NCBI GenBank assembly: GCA_022828595.1
Contig: JAKGHH010000007.1
Coordinates: forward strand, 63,724,727 to 63,788,726
Length of the DNA: 64,000 nt
Reading direction: 5' to 3'
DNA from: Nelumbo lutea
Taxonomy: Eukaryota; Streptophyta; Magnoliopsida; Proteales; Nelumbonaceae
Positions 12,401-22,453 of this stretch are shown one piece after another. The notes beneath the pieces were generated by a model. The model saw nothing but the letters and a program-made list of their open reading frames with translations, was not told the origin of the DNA and searched no databases. Position numbers and translations under genes: made by a program. Position 1 is the stretch's first letter; each line of letters opens with the position of its first letter.

Positions 12401-12895
12401 GATAATGAGGATGTGGATCATATTTTTAAAAATTGTACAGTTATTAAACAAATTTGGGATGCAATAAATCCCATTTTGGAGGATCCTTCAGGTTATAACC
12501 ATTGGAAGATTGGTGGCTTAAAATTGGTAAGAAAAATTCAAATGGAGGAAACAATGAAAGAGTAAAGTGTGTGTTCTTATTATGGTACATTTGGAAAAAT
12601 AGAAACCAAAAATCCTTTAATAATGCATCAACCCCTATTCAAGTGGTGATTGAAAGAGCTCTATCGGTCTTTTCGGAATACTATAAAACCAATTTGAAGA
12701 CCAATGGGGTGGATTCCCATAAGTCATGCAAATATGTTGTGTGGCAAACTCCAAAAATTGGCACTATTAAAATTAGCTTTGATGTGTCCCGGCTTAACAA
12801 TGGGTTGTAATCAATCGTAGCCATAGCTAGGAACTTCATTGGTGAGGTGGTAGATTACAAGGCTCACCATTTAGGTTCTACGACAATCAATTTGG
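9429..12895 (+). pseudogene. LINE ORF2: endonuclease, reverse transcriptase, zf-RVT
   Basis: ORF2 would nick the target and copy the element RNA into DNA. It starts at an ATG with SWNVRGAG, followed by the endonuclease landmarks METRA (about 9531), GDFN (9838-9849) and SDH (10081-10089). The reverse transcriptase has APGPDG (about 10750), FVPNRQINDN (about 11031), the motif A block KIDMKKAYDR (about 11130) and the motif B block GIKQGDLLSP (about 11310). The FADD motif C expected next is absent: the frame passes from AKGDP straight to a segment normally found about 100 residues later. A CSFC-DHIF-C zinc domain is at 12386-12438. The RNase H-like start (about 12745-12895) is cut by a solo LTR. 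At least five stops or frame changes interrupt it. Confidence 0.85.
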
Positions 12896-13528
12896 TGTTA
12901 GACAGTGTATGCCCTTAACTCCAAATGTACCTTATGACATTTAATGTAAATGAATAAAGTACATATTTGATTCGTGTTCTTGTGGTGTGTTTCTGTGTAA
13001 TACTCTTAAACTGGATACTTATGAGACTCGTATTAGTTTAGAATGTTCACAACCATTGAATAAGTCTAGGGAGATTTATCCTGCCAAGGCTAACACGATG
13101 TGCCGCCAAATGTTGGGGTGGCCAGTCTCAGCCGCTAGGGTGTGACCCGAGGTACATGCAGTGTAGATTTACTTGAAACACTAAACTGGACCAGATTTCC
13201 AGTATTTCCATGGACCTTGGAGATTGATGGGCAAAACTGAAAAGTTGCACCTGACCCCTAGACTCGATTATGATACTGCACTAGGTGTCAGATTGGGCTA
13301 TCTTTGATATGCCAACCAGTGAGATCCTTAGAGGGGGTCAAAACCTGGGTATATTGGGACAGTCTGAGAATTCACCTGAGTGGATGATCATAGTGACAGG
13401 ATCAACCCCTTTGTCGGACAAAGGTAATGGTTGGGGATGCACTCTCTTTGATGGAAATCAAGACTGCTGGCAACCGATTTCAATCATTGAAATTTGTTTT
13501 GCAAAATATATTTATATTTGGATATACA

Positions 13529-13613
<85 letters not shown>

Positions 13614-14888
13614 TATGATTTCAAAATGTTTGCAAAATGTTTTAATTCCTAGGATCCATGTGAGTAGAGAGTGCAACATTGTTCCTTGCAACCGAGGGAG
13701 AGGTCATCTCTTGTCGGGCAGTGTTTGATCATTATGGGATGAGAGGTTAAATGTAAGACCATTGAGGGTAATACCTGATGGGCTAATCTTGCATCTGCCC
13801 ATAGTCTTTGGGTTTTTATAAGGTGGCTTGGCCCAGGGACCACTTAGTGTAAGTGTTGGGCCCATTAGGAGCCCATGTGATGAGCTTTAGGGGGTTCACT
13901 GTCCATAACAGTGTATTCGGCCAAGCCTTGTAACAAAGGCTGGGCTGAACCCATGTGGCTGATGTGTAGATCAATGTTTGGGTTCCACACCATACAAAGA
14001 AGCCCAACTGAGCAGCAATTTGGAAGCATACTGAGCACTTAGACTTCATGGGCCTAAAGCACATTTCGAACTGGGTTGATATGATCAGTTAAATAAGAGC
14101 AAATCTGGGAGTTAGATCAATAGATAGGATAGGGAGTTATCCCTATCCACTCAGAGAGTCTAGATCTAAATAAGATTTAGATCTAAAAACCTCCTAATGA
14201 GATTAGGAAAGAGCTAATCTAATCTGCAGATAAGATAAGGGCTTATCCTTATCTCTTAAAGATAACTCATTATCCAAATACAAATTTGGATTATGAAACT
14301 CCTAATGAGATTAGGAGCTCTCTTTAAGGCTATAAAAGGAGGAGGGGCGAACCATTCAGCCCATCCCAAAACTCTTAGATATCAGAGCTTAGACCACCAA
14401 GAGAGAAGACAGCTTCGCCATCTTCTGCTCTTGCGTTCTCCTCCAATTGCCGCCACACTGCCAGTTCGATCTCCATTCTAGGAGCGATCAAGAAGAGTCT
14501 TGATATCAACCTTTGGAGAAAGGCTGATCTGAAGTTGTGCTCACTGCCTCCAGCGAATTCTTGGTGAAGATTTCGGTTCGTTGGACGAACACTACTGATT
14601 CTGCTCCACCATTCACTGTATCATCTTTAGTGGGAACAGTCTTTGGAGTCTTTCTTTGGGCGTGAACACCTTCGTTGGGAGATACTATTTCTCCGTATCA
14701 GGTATATCTCTCTCCTACTCTTGGTTTCAGATTTGGTTCGATTTAGGGTTCAAGATTGATCCTTGAAAATGCAAATTTTCTAAAATAGGGAATGTGATTC
14801 CCAGATGAAGGGAGAGGAAATTTTTTAATTTTTGCCCAACCTTCCTGTAGGGTTCGGCCATCCATATGATGGATCTCTCATCCCTTCA
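12896..14888 (+). mobile_element. Copia solo LTR A
   Basis: It starts TGTTAGACAGTGTATGCC and ends ATCCCTTCA, the same ends as the LTRs at 25231, 29570 and 58673. The five bases on each side are TTTGG and CTTGG, a target duplication with one change. No internal retrotransposon sequence follows: the LINE RNase H reading resumes directly. So this is a solo LTR left by recombination between two LTRs. It has a TATA box at about 14330 (CTATAAAAGGAGG) and a (TA)n microsatellite at about 13530-13614. Confidence 0.9.
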
Positions 14889-15272
14889 CTTGGCAGAAGC
14901 TTGGGCCGCATGGGAGGCCCACAACTTGGTAATGAATTTCCCAAACCACAACTTGGCAATGAATTTCCCAAACCATTCCATTTCATCCCTTGATCGTGAT
15001 TTATTGTCTGAAACAACTCATCGACCCCCTGGAACCTTCGAAACATCATTCAAGAGTGTTTAGATCTGAAGAATCGAGCAAACGAAGACTTGGTGTACAA
15101 TCATGTCTATCGGGAAGCTAATCAAGCAGCAAACTGACTTGCCAATCAAGCCTTTTCATCCCTATAGGATACAGTAAGTCTCAATCTTAGTGATCTTCCT
15201 TGGAATCTAGCTTGTATTTGTAAGTCTAATTTATGGGGACACACTACCCCCCATCTTGTGTTGGTTTCTATC
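14889..15272 (+). pseudogene. LINE ORF2 C-terminal RNase H-like tail
   Basis: Directly after the solo LTR the frame reads LAEAWAAWEA, the acidic-helix motif of the RNase H-like (RVT_3) domain that continues from INL before the LTR. Further on, HVYREANQAAN-stop-LAN (about 15100-15150) matches the typical HxxREaNxxAD-LA end of this domain. LSDLPWNLACI then matches the usual last residues of plant LINE ORF2. A 27 bp tandem duplication (14920-14946 and 14947-14973) adds nine residues. Stops at about 15061 and 15135 break the frame. Confidence 0.75.
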
Positions 15273-15293
15273 AAAAAAAAAAAAAAAAGAAAA

Positions 15294-15766
15294 GAGATGG
15301 CTCATAGCCCCCCTCTCCCTCTTCCGCATGCCTATTTGTTCCATGGGCCTGAAGAGATGCAGAACTCTTTTTTTTTTTTTTTTTTGAAAAAAAAAGATGA
15401 ATAGATAAGAATATGATACATTCTGGAATATTTGAAAGGTAAATAGACTATTTTCGTCCCTTTTTGATTTTGGGTTATATTTATGTGGTTTTCTTTGAAA
15501 ATTTAAATAATAATGAGGGGTATAGAGGTGTTTTTTGTCAAATTTGTCAAATCTTATCGTAATAGGGGGTTTAAGTCCTAACAAAAACTAAATGGGAGAT
15601 ATAAGTATTTATGGGGGAGGTTTAAGTCTTTTACCCAGAAAAATATAAAAACCTTCCCATCATAAACACCTCATTGAGATTTCACTTTACAAAAAATCTC
15701 TTCTTTAGTTTTGCAAAAATATGCAGTTACTTTCTGTCATTGTCCTAGTCATGAAAACTTTGAATT
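15294..15766. other. Spacer after the LINE
   Basis: The first ~75 bases are GC-rich and may continue the organelle-derived block found before the LINE. A poly(T) run follows at about 15367-15385, then AT-rich DNA. The sequence near 15592-15641 (GGGGGAGGTTTAAGTC) resembles the inverted end of small repeats seen at 5075-5095. No gene. Confidence 0.4.
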
Positions 15767-16103
15767 TAGGGGTGGCCATGAGCCGAACTCTTTATGAGCT
15801 ACTCGAGCTTGGCTCGTGAAAAGCTCAGCTCAGCTCGGTTCAACCGAGCTTCAAGCCAAGCTCGAATATATATAAATATATATATAATAAAATTATAGAA
15901 AATAATATATATAATAAAATTATTATAATACTTAATTATTATAATTCTTACTTTTTAAATATTAAATAAAAAATATTTTTTATATATAATTTTTTATTTT
16001 TATAATTTTTTTTCTCAAATCAAGCTTGAGCCAAGCCTGAGCTTATGAGTTTTTGACTTGAGCCTCATACTATTCGGCTTGGCTCGGCTTGAATCCACCC
16101 CTA
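15767..16103. mobile_element. Short inverted-end element (TAGGGGTGG ends)
   Basis: The 337 bp element begins TAGGGGTGG (15767-15775) and ends CCACCCCTA (16095-16103), a perfect 9 bp terminal inverted repeat. Inside, AGCCGA, GAGCTTGGCTCG and similar words recur in opposite orientation near the two ends, around an AT-rich core. No coding capacity. The structure suits a MITE. No convincing target duplication is seen, so the superfamily is open. Confidence 0.65.
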
Positions 16104-16244
16104 TAAGTGGTGCATCTTTCAACAAAATACAAAATGTTAGACTTGCCATTCTAGACTTCATACTTTATTGTACATCACAAATTTATAAGATTAAATTATT
16201 TTTCTCTTCAATTCAACCCAAGTAACATTTTTAATTAAGAGTTA

Positions 16245-16815
16245 GGGTAAATTGCTGAAACCTCCCTTGAAGTTTTGGGTTGTTGCTATAGCCTCCCCTA
16301 AAGCTTTGTAATTATAATCACCACCCCTAAACTGAATAGACCCCCTCTATTTAAGCATCTAAATAGAGGCATGAAAATGTCCAAAATACCCATGTGGTTA
16401 TTATTAAGGCTAGTTTCTATAGAAAAGTAATACAAACTTTATAAACAACAACAAAAAAAAAAGAGAATTTAAAATTATAGCTTTACCTTTGAGTGATTGA
16501 TATGAAGGGCAATTTTGAAAATTAAATCAATTTCACAAAAAAGAAAGACTGAAACGATTTGGGGTAAAAATTCATATGAAGAGAAAAAATTAGAAAATAA
16601 ACATTTTAGACAAAAGTAATTGCATGGATATTTTAGACATTTTCATGCATTTTTTAGAGAATTCTAACAATAGGATACTTGTAACTATGTTAGCAGGGAA
16701 GGTGATTGCAATTACCAAACTTTAGGGGAGATTTCTTTTTTTTTTTTTTTGAAAATTAACTTTGGAAGAGGCTTCAACAACCAAAAACTTCAAGCGAGGT
16801 TTCAACAATTTACCC
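16245..16815. mobile_element. Foldback MITE (GGGTAAATTG ends)
   Basis: The left end GGGTAAATTGCTGAAACC (16245) is matched in inverse by the right end GGTTTCAACAATTTACCC (about 16798-16815). The inverted similarity continues inward for about 90 bases on each side, including CTTGAAGTTTT and the CTCCCCTAAAG block. The middle is AT-rich and non-coding. The right end lies within a few bases of the next inverted-end element. Confidence 0.7.
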
Positions 16816-16819
16816 CACT

Positions 16820-17697
16820 GGTATGTTTGGTTTGTGTGAGTAGGATGAGAAAAAGGAATATTCATCAAAGATTCCTATTTTCTCATGTTTGTTTTAAGCA
16901 AAATAATGGAAATAATGGAATCTGATGAGAATGCTCTTCTCAAAAATATGGAATGTGAGGTACCAAATAGGTGTAACCTCACTAGAAGCGAAAATATTGA
17001 GAAGCAAGTGCGAAAATATTGTCGAGAGGCAGCAACTCCTCATTGTCTTAACCGAGCTTCGGCCTCCTAATAGTCACAACCCCATCGTCTCCGTCATCAT
17101 CTCTGACAAAGGTAGGTCATCGAATCACTTTCTTTTCCTCTTCGTTTCTTCTCATAATGCCTTTGTATTTTCTTTAAGCTATGGAACTCATTTTCGTTAA
17201 AACTCTAGCCATCTCTATCGTCTTCTCCAGCGAAGGTAAGGTATGGAAACATTATTCTATTGTTTGTTTAACACTTATTAACCATATTTTTATATTCTCC
17301 CTACTCTGGACCTCATGTCCCTTTTATCCTCTAGACGAGATTCACAAGGCCAACAATGACAACAACCACCATCGTCTTCCTTGTCTGCAACAAAAATAAT
17401 CCTAGATTATGCTGCCGTTTTTTCCATTAGAAGATTTTATGGCTGCAGATCTAACATGTTGGCATTTTTTCAAATATGCAACCCCTATGTTAGATCTACT
17501 AAACCAAACTATTGTTAGTTGTTTTAAGGCTATTCGAAGGGCTCTAAAGTATTTGATCTATCTTGGAACCATCTATTTTGAAAGCAAATTTGGTAAGATA
17601 ATTGTTCTCGACAACCAAAAATAGAGCGACAGGATAGAGAAAATAAATTTTCCCTTCTCATCCCATCCCATCCTTTCTTGACAACCAATCAGATCAT
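16820..17697. mobile_element. Candidate non-autonomous DNA transposon
   Basis: The left end reads TGGTATGTTTGGTTTGTG (about 16819), followed by AGTAGGATGAGAA. The reverse complement of the right end reads TGATCTGATTGGTTGTCA followed by GGATGAGAA (17651-17696). The similarity over about 45 bases suggests terminal inverted repeats enclosing ~880 bp. The interior has short open frames (for example 17409-17624) with no recognised domain. It could also be two unrelated repeats. Confidence 0.4.
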
Positions 17698-18987
17698 AAG
17701 GGAGCATTCTTTTTCTAGATTTTGAGAGGAAAAATTGCTCAATGTGAATTTAATTCCTTTGACCAAGAATCTCATGTTCTTGTTTTAAATTTACATAGAA
17801 ACCCCGAAAAGTAATACCCATTTTCTAAATGGATAAATAATTTTTCCACCTTGAGAAAAGTTGTCAACACTTGAATGAAACAAGAAAACCCCTTTTAATA
17901 ATAGATTTTATGATGAATATGGTGAATGCACTTACCAGGTTACCCAAATAAATAACTTGCCAAAAAGCAAACGAAGCCTAAAAGTTGTAAATTAATTTGG
18001 GGTTATTTTAGTTAGTTCTCACATTAATTGATGGGCATAGGGGTCAATGCATTAGTTAATGCTTTCAATTTCAGAGATTGAGGCATATGGCTGTAAGTGT
18101 ATATATTTTATCCTAAAATAAAGGATGTGATGAATTACATGGCAAATTAAGATCCCCCAAAAAACCTTCCAATGCAATGGTTTTTGTTCTTTATCAACAG
18201 CTTGGATAATACACACATCTGGGCACCCACCAATACCCCTTCTGTTGTACAGGGAAAACTTTAGCTTATAACTAATGGAAAGTAAATGTAATCCTACCTA
18301 GACGTGGCAGCCCAGGCAGTTTTTTTTACATACAGCCAATGTTTTCCCAAAGAATCGTGGCAGCCAGACTCTAGTACTTTGGGTGGGAAAAACTACATTT
18401 CCTAATAGCAGAGCGGTAAAGTGAGTTTTGTGGCATTGGCACTGCAATTTGCATATGAAGTCTGAAAGTAACCATTTTTTACGCTAAGACCACCCCAAGG
18501 ACACACCCATTAGTTTAAAACTAATCAACCCTACTAGAAAACATACTGGACCGAATCCTCAATCTCAAGCAAATCAGACGGCTGAGAGCCCTTTGAGAAA
18601 TGACATCGTTTGCTCTGTGCTCTTACCTTAGCCTTGGCAAGATGGAGAAGTGAAACAGTGAAAAATCATTTACCCAATTCCATTTCATTACAAAGTTCTA
18701 ACATTAACAAACTCGCCCACCAAAGCCTCTTGTCTGGCCTACCAAAAAAACAAAAAACCCACCGGAGGGGAACGAGAGAGAGATCCACCAAATCCAACCA
18801 AATTCAATACAAAGCGCGTATCATGACATCAAGACTTCATTGCTTTCTCAAACCCTATTTTAGAAGCCATTCTAATGTACGCTTGGTGTCGTTCCAAATA
18901 CTTTTATTCTTACTAACGAGGAGGATGAGATTGGATGAGAAATGGGCTAATGATACTCGATCAGAAATTCAGAATTCAAGGAAGCGT
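17698..18987. other. Spacer without recognised genes
   Basis: Only short frames without domain signatures. The 136-residue frame at 18610-19020 has no recognisable motif and runs into the repeated block that follows, so I do not call it a gene. Confidence 0.5.
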
Positions 18988-19440
18988 GGATCCCACCTGA
19001 ACCCCAATTTGAAGCTCTAAAGACTCTAGAGAGGACCCCAAAAATTAATAATTGAAAATAACAAGGAATGTGGGCCACAGGTGGATAATCTCTCTTTAGT
19101 GGGAAGAGGAAGAAAGACTTGAAACTTGTGAAAGATGAAGTGACCCAAGTTCTCAATCTTGATTATAATAATGTTTAAGTGCTGGTGGAGAAGCAATGAC
19201 CAGCACTAGACCGTCAGAAGATCAAACGGTTGGATCACAACTCCAGGATCATCAGATCAGATCCCATCTGAACAACAATAATAAAATATGGGCCGCAGTA
19301 GGATAATCTCTCCTTTACAAAGAGTAAAGAAAGACTTGTCAAAGGCCCTGGAATTAAATCTAGCTTATAATAATGTTAAGTGCTGGTTATGGCGAAATAC
19401 AGATCAGCACTAGACCGTCTATAAGCTATAACCACGTAGA
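18988..19440. repeat. Imperfect tandem duplication, ~270 bp period
   Basis: Two copies begin at GATCCCACCTGAAC (18988) and GATCCCATCTGAAC (19260). Shared landmarks are GGATAATCTCTC, AGAAAGACTTG, TATAATAATGTT, AAGTGCTGG and CAGCACTAGACCGTC, in the same order in both copies. The copies differ by many small indels, so the duplication is old. No reading frame runs through it. Confidence 0.65.
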
Positions 19441-20886
19441 AGGGAACAAAGGATCAGACGGGTGATGGAACATGGGACCCATCGGATGTGATATGATGGA
19501 TAAGTCACTGTCCTTGCATTGCATCAAAGAAACCCCCGATAGTGAATTCAAGGGTGATGGACAAAAAAGTACAGGAATATTTCATGTCAGCGACCAAGCC
19601 TTTTTACGTATATATAAATATAATTAAATATACAGGGCTCTTCACACTAGTCACTACTGCAGGAGAGAGAAAAAGACAGAAACTGGCCAGCTTAAGTAGC
19701 TTTAGCTTACGAGGACTGAGAGAATCTCTTCAGAGCGCGACCGTCCATAAGCACGTTCTTCCCTTGTAAAACCCATTTTAAAAATCAGAAAAAGACAGTA
19801 ACCCATAAAAATAATAAAAACACCCATATTCTTTTTACAGCTCATAGTTTACACCGTTAGATCAATATAATAATATTATCAAATTTAAGAATCCTGCCAC
19901 AAGTAACCAATAAATTCAGAACAAGCTGTCACATATTAACAAACCCCACCCAACACAAACAAACACAAACATATAAAATAATAATAAACTTGGATAAAAG
20001 AACTCGAAAATCTGCACTTCAAAAAAAAAAAAAAAAGAACTCGAAAATCTGAAGTTTGAACAAGCGGGTCCCGAAGGAAGACCAAAAAGAACTATACCTT
20101 TCAGCGCTCCCCTACGCCCCCTTCCCAAAGTGATACAAGTATAGAACTGAAATGGGACCTGCGTACTTTAGCAACCAGCTAAAATACGCTGGGTATTGGC
20201 TTTATGCGACCAATAACGACAACAAAAGGCTCGACGAGTGACAACAAAAGAGCAGAGAGTGTTGGGATCAGACTGACGTGCGAAAAACATCCAGCATGGC
20301 TCACACAATAGTGATGCCTCTGATATATGTTTTTGAATCGCATCATTTCCCACAGCCCAAAGGGCTTACCGATAAAGCATAATCGAGCGCTTATCAAAAT
20401 AAAAAAAAAAAAAAAAAAACAGCATAATAGAGCGAAATAATGTACGTGAAAGGCATAGATGCTAACTTTAGTGAAACCCACTAATTAAAGACTATCATGC
20501 GCTTCAACTGCAAACGAAAGGAATCAAATCAAGTCAATCAACATGAAAGATAAACACGAAATATGCCCCCATGTGAAAACTGGATCATATCTCTCCATTT
20601 TCAAAACCCTAATAGAAGAACAGTTTTTTCTTCGATTTCCTAAGAAGAGAACTATAAATAACCCAGCAAAAACAGAACAAGTGAAGAAAAATTACATAAA
20701 CCAGATAGAACCCTCAAATTCCTGATTGATAAATTGGAAAGAGTAAACAAAAAACTACAAAGCTACATTAGCAGCAGAACAAGACCTGCATATATATACA
20801 CCTAAAATCAGTAAAGCAAATATGACCCAACAATAGAGGTTAATTTAAAATGTTACCGACCGTCGCTTCTCTTCATTTGATCAAAA
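19441..20886. other. Spacer and probable 3' flank of the minus-strand gene
   Basis: No coding region is recognised. The part just left of the stop codon (about 20600-20886) is the likely 3' untranslated region of the minus-strand gene. A TATA-like TATATAAATATA at about 19610, followed by CT/GA-rich sequence, could be a promoter, but no gene follows it. Poly(A)/(T) runs occur at about 20020 and 20400. Confidence 0.45.
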
Positions 20887-22125
20887 TCAGTTTCGATCAT
20901 TGCGGTTTCTGTTGTTTATGGTGGTGGTAGTCGTATGAGTTCTGGCAGTGCTTCCGCCGTCTCGCTTCTGAGGGGAAGAAAACAACTGACCAAATCCGAA
21001 TACGGAGCCTGACTTTGATGAGCCTCGAAGCGAACAGACTGGAACGTTAAGAACAGGAGTAACCCTGACGTTTGCAGAGTAGGATCTCTCCATTCCTCTG
21101 TGTTTGATTTTGGGTCCCCCATTGAAGCTGCTTGGACTGCTTGAGCTGCGCTCCAAGCTTTGGAAAACGATTTTGCCTGAAGAATTCATCCGTGGACTGT
21201 CGACGGAGACCCCTCTGGCTGGGATTGTAGTAGAATCCGGCGCTCGGCGGATTGGGCTCCTTCCAACTCTCGCCGGCGGATGGTCGAGGGTGAACGGCCT
21301 AGGGTTATCACAAGCAGGCCTTGTCGGTTTCACCAATCTCACTCTAGGGGGATTTCTGAAAACCTGGCTCGGGTTGGGCTTCTCAGCATCTAGGGAAAGA
21401 CGCGGCAAATCTTCATGATCAGGCCCGGAGGAAGATGAAGAAAGCGAAAGGCGGGAGGAAATCGAAACAGACTCGGAATCGGAATCTCTTAGCAATGGAA
21501 GACTCAATGATGAATCGCCGGCCAAAGAGGAAGAAGATTTAGGGTTTCTATGGAGGAAATGCTTCAGAGACCTAGCGTTGGATATCTTCGAAGGGAACGA
21601 AGACGTTACTTTCTGAACTTCCTGCTTAGGCTGGTGGCTCTGAAGCTTCTTCAATCCCAGAAGCTCTTTCCACCTGCTCGAACACCTCGGCGCCTTCGGG
21701 GAGAAAAGATACGGATCCGTACTCGAAACCTCATCTCTCCGACGAGATTTCGCCGTGTCCGGCGACCTAACTTCCGCGGACGTTGTTGAAGCTACAGCAG
21801 GGCGCATCGTAGTGAGTTGCAATGGCACTAGCTTTCCATCAGAGAACAGCTCGTCAGCTGGAAGCATCGTCACCGGATCGTCGAGTCTGAACTCAAAATC
21901 TCCGATATCCATGCCAGAAGTTTCGGGATCTACCTTTTCAAGAGGTTTCACAGGTTTCTCACCCGGAGATGGGGTTTTCCCTGCGGCGATCTTTGCCTCT
22001 TCATCTGCGAAATCGCGGCTGAAAGAGATTCTAGGGCTGAGCCATCCGTACGAAGGATAGGTCGGCGGACAGTCCAGGAAGTTGTCCGGCGATATTCCAA
22101 TGTTGTTCACGCAAGCAGAAGCCAT
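20887..22125 (-). CDS. Plant-specific serine-rich protein, function unknown
   Basis: This single uninterrupted frame encodes 412 residues from the ATG at 22125-22123 to the TGA at 20889-20887. I chose the start at MASACVNN because the frame upstream has only a non-ATG extension. Visible features: an N-terminal NFLDCPP segment, FEFRLDDP (residues 77-84), ADELFSDGKLVPL (90-102), RWKELLGLKKL (151-161), a long Ser-rich region (about 196-235), and a C-terminal block RSYSANVRVTPVLNVPVCSL (347-366). An Asn/Thr/Arg-rich end follows. The FEF...ADELF-DGK pattern is shared by plant DUF1645-type and membrane-associated kinase regulator-type proteins. There are no membrane segments, signal peptide or enzyme motifs. 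The role is unknown; a regulatory or scaffold protein is only a guess. Confidence 0.85.
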   Translation of the reverse strand: MASACVNNIGISPDNFLDCPPTYPSYGWLSPRISFSRDFADEEAKIAAGKTPSPGEKPVKPLEKVDPETSGMDIGDFEFRLDDPVTMLPADELFSDGKLVPLQLTTMRPAVASTTSAEVRSPDTAKSRRRDEVSSTDPYLFSPKAPRCSSRWKELLGLKKLQSHQPKQEVQKVTSSFPSKISNARSLKHFLHRNPKSSSSLAGDSSLSLPLLRDSDSESVSISSRLSLSSSSSGPDHEDLPRLSLDAEKPNPSQVFRNPPRVRLVKPTRPACDNPRPFTLDHPPARVGRSPIRRAPDSTTIPARGVSVDSPRMNSSGKIVFQSLERSSSSPSSFNGGPKIKHRGMERSYSANVRVTPVLNVPVCSLRGSSKSGSVFGFGQLFSSPQKRDGGSTARTHTTTTTINNRNRNDRN

Positions 22126-22142
22126 CCAACACCGATGATCAT
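22107..22142 (-). promoter_or_regulatory. Upstream ORF overlapping the main start
   Basis: An ATG 17 bases before the main ATG opens an 11-codon frame in another phase. It ends at a TGA inside the main coding sequence (22109-22107). If it lies in the mRNA leader it would reduce initiation at the main ATG, because the main start sits inside it. Both ATGs have a T at position -3, and only the main one has a G at +4, so leaky scanning is likely. Confidence 0.45.
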
Positions 22143-22280
22143 GCAACTCCTGATCAACGAAAAGTAGCCTGATATGAAGACAAAATCAGGCAGCTCTTGA
22201 AACCTCCAATCAGAATCCGTTATCGAAATCCAGACCGAAAATCTCCGATTTCCCCAGAAGGTTGTGCAACAGAGGTCTCG

Positions 22281-22374
22281 GAGAGAGAGAGAGATTCCCG
22301 CTCCGCTAGGGTTTGGAAATGCAAAGCTTGTGGCTGTATTTGATTCATTGCGAGGATCTCAGCCAATATTTAAG
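22281..22374 (-). promoter_or_regulatory. Candidate core promoter and pyrimidine-rich leader
   Basis: On the minus strand a TATA-like TTAAATATT (22374-22366) lies ~240 bases before the main ATG, flanked by CCAAT/ATTGG words. A (CT)7 tract (22294-22281) follows, as is common in plant leaders. The transcription start would be near 22335. This is based on spacing and motif only. Confidence 0.45.
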
Positions 22375-22430
22375 CAATTGGTGGAACTTGATTAAGTGCA
22401 TCACCAATAAAAGCGTGACAGTTGTTCATT

Positions 22431-22453
22431 TACGTGGCGTGTAGAGCCACGTA
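22431..22453. promoter_or_regulatory. Inverted G-box/ABRE-like pair
   Basis: TACGTGGC (22431-22438) and GCCACGTA (22446-22453) form a perfect 8-base inverted repeat with a 7-base spacer. Each arm holds ACGTGGC, the core bound by plant bZIP factors such as those of abscisic acid and light responses. It lies about 305-330 bases upstream of the minus-strand gene, a suitable position for a control element. Confidence 0.55.

Larger units (their letters stand above)
8729..15293 (+). mobile_element. 5'-truncated L1-type LINE, split by a solo LTR
   Basis: Parts appear in the expected order: the tail of ORF1, then ORF2 with an endonuclease, reverse transcriptase, zinc-binding domain and RNase H-like tail, and finally a poly(A) tract at 15273-15288. 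Without the LTR insertion (12896-14888) the copy is about 4.6 kb, so most of ORF1 and the 5' UTR are missing, as is usual for LINE insertions. Possible worn target duplications are 8713-8728 and 15294-15309 (12 of 16 bases equal). Many stops and frameshifts make it inactive. Confidence 0.85.

Noticed and set aside
13285..13728. A 147-residue frame with a long Ile/Tyr run
   Set aside because: The run is a (TA)n microsatellite inside solo LTR A, and the rest is LTR sequence shared with the other non-coding LTR copies.
18610..19020. 136-residue frame as a possible small gene
   Set aside because: No recognisable domain, the composition is like the flanking spacer, and its end runs into an imperfect tandem repeat.
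21104..22060. Plus-strand frames opposite the host gene
   Set aside because: They are shadows of the Ser/Pro-rich minus-strand coding sequence and have no features of their own.
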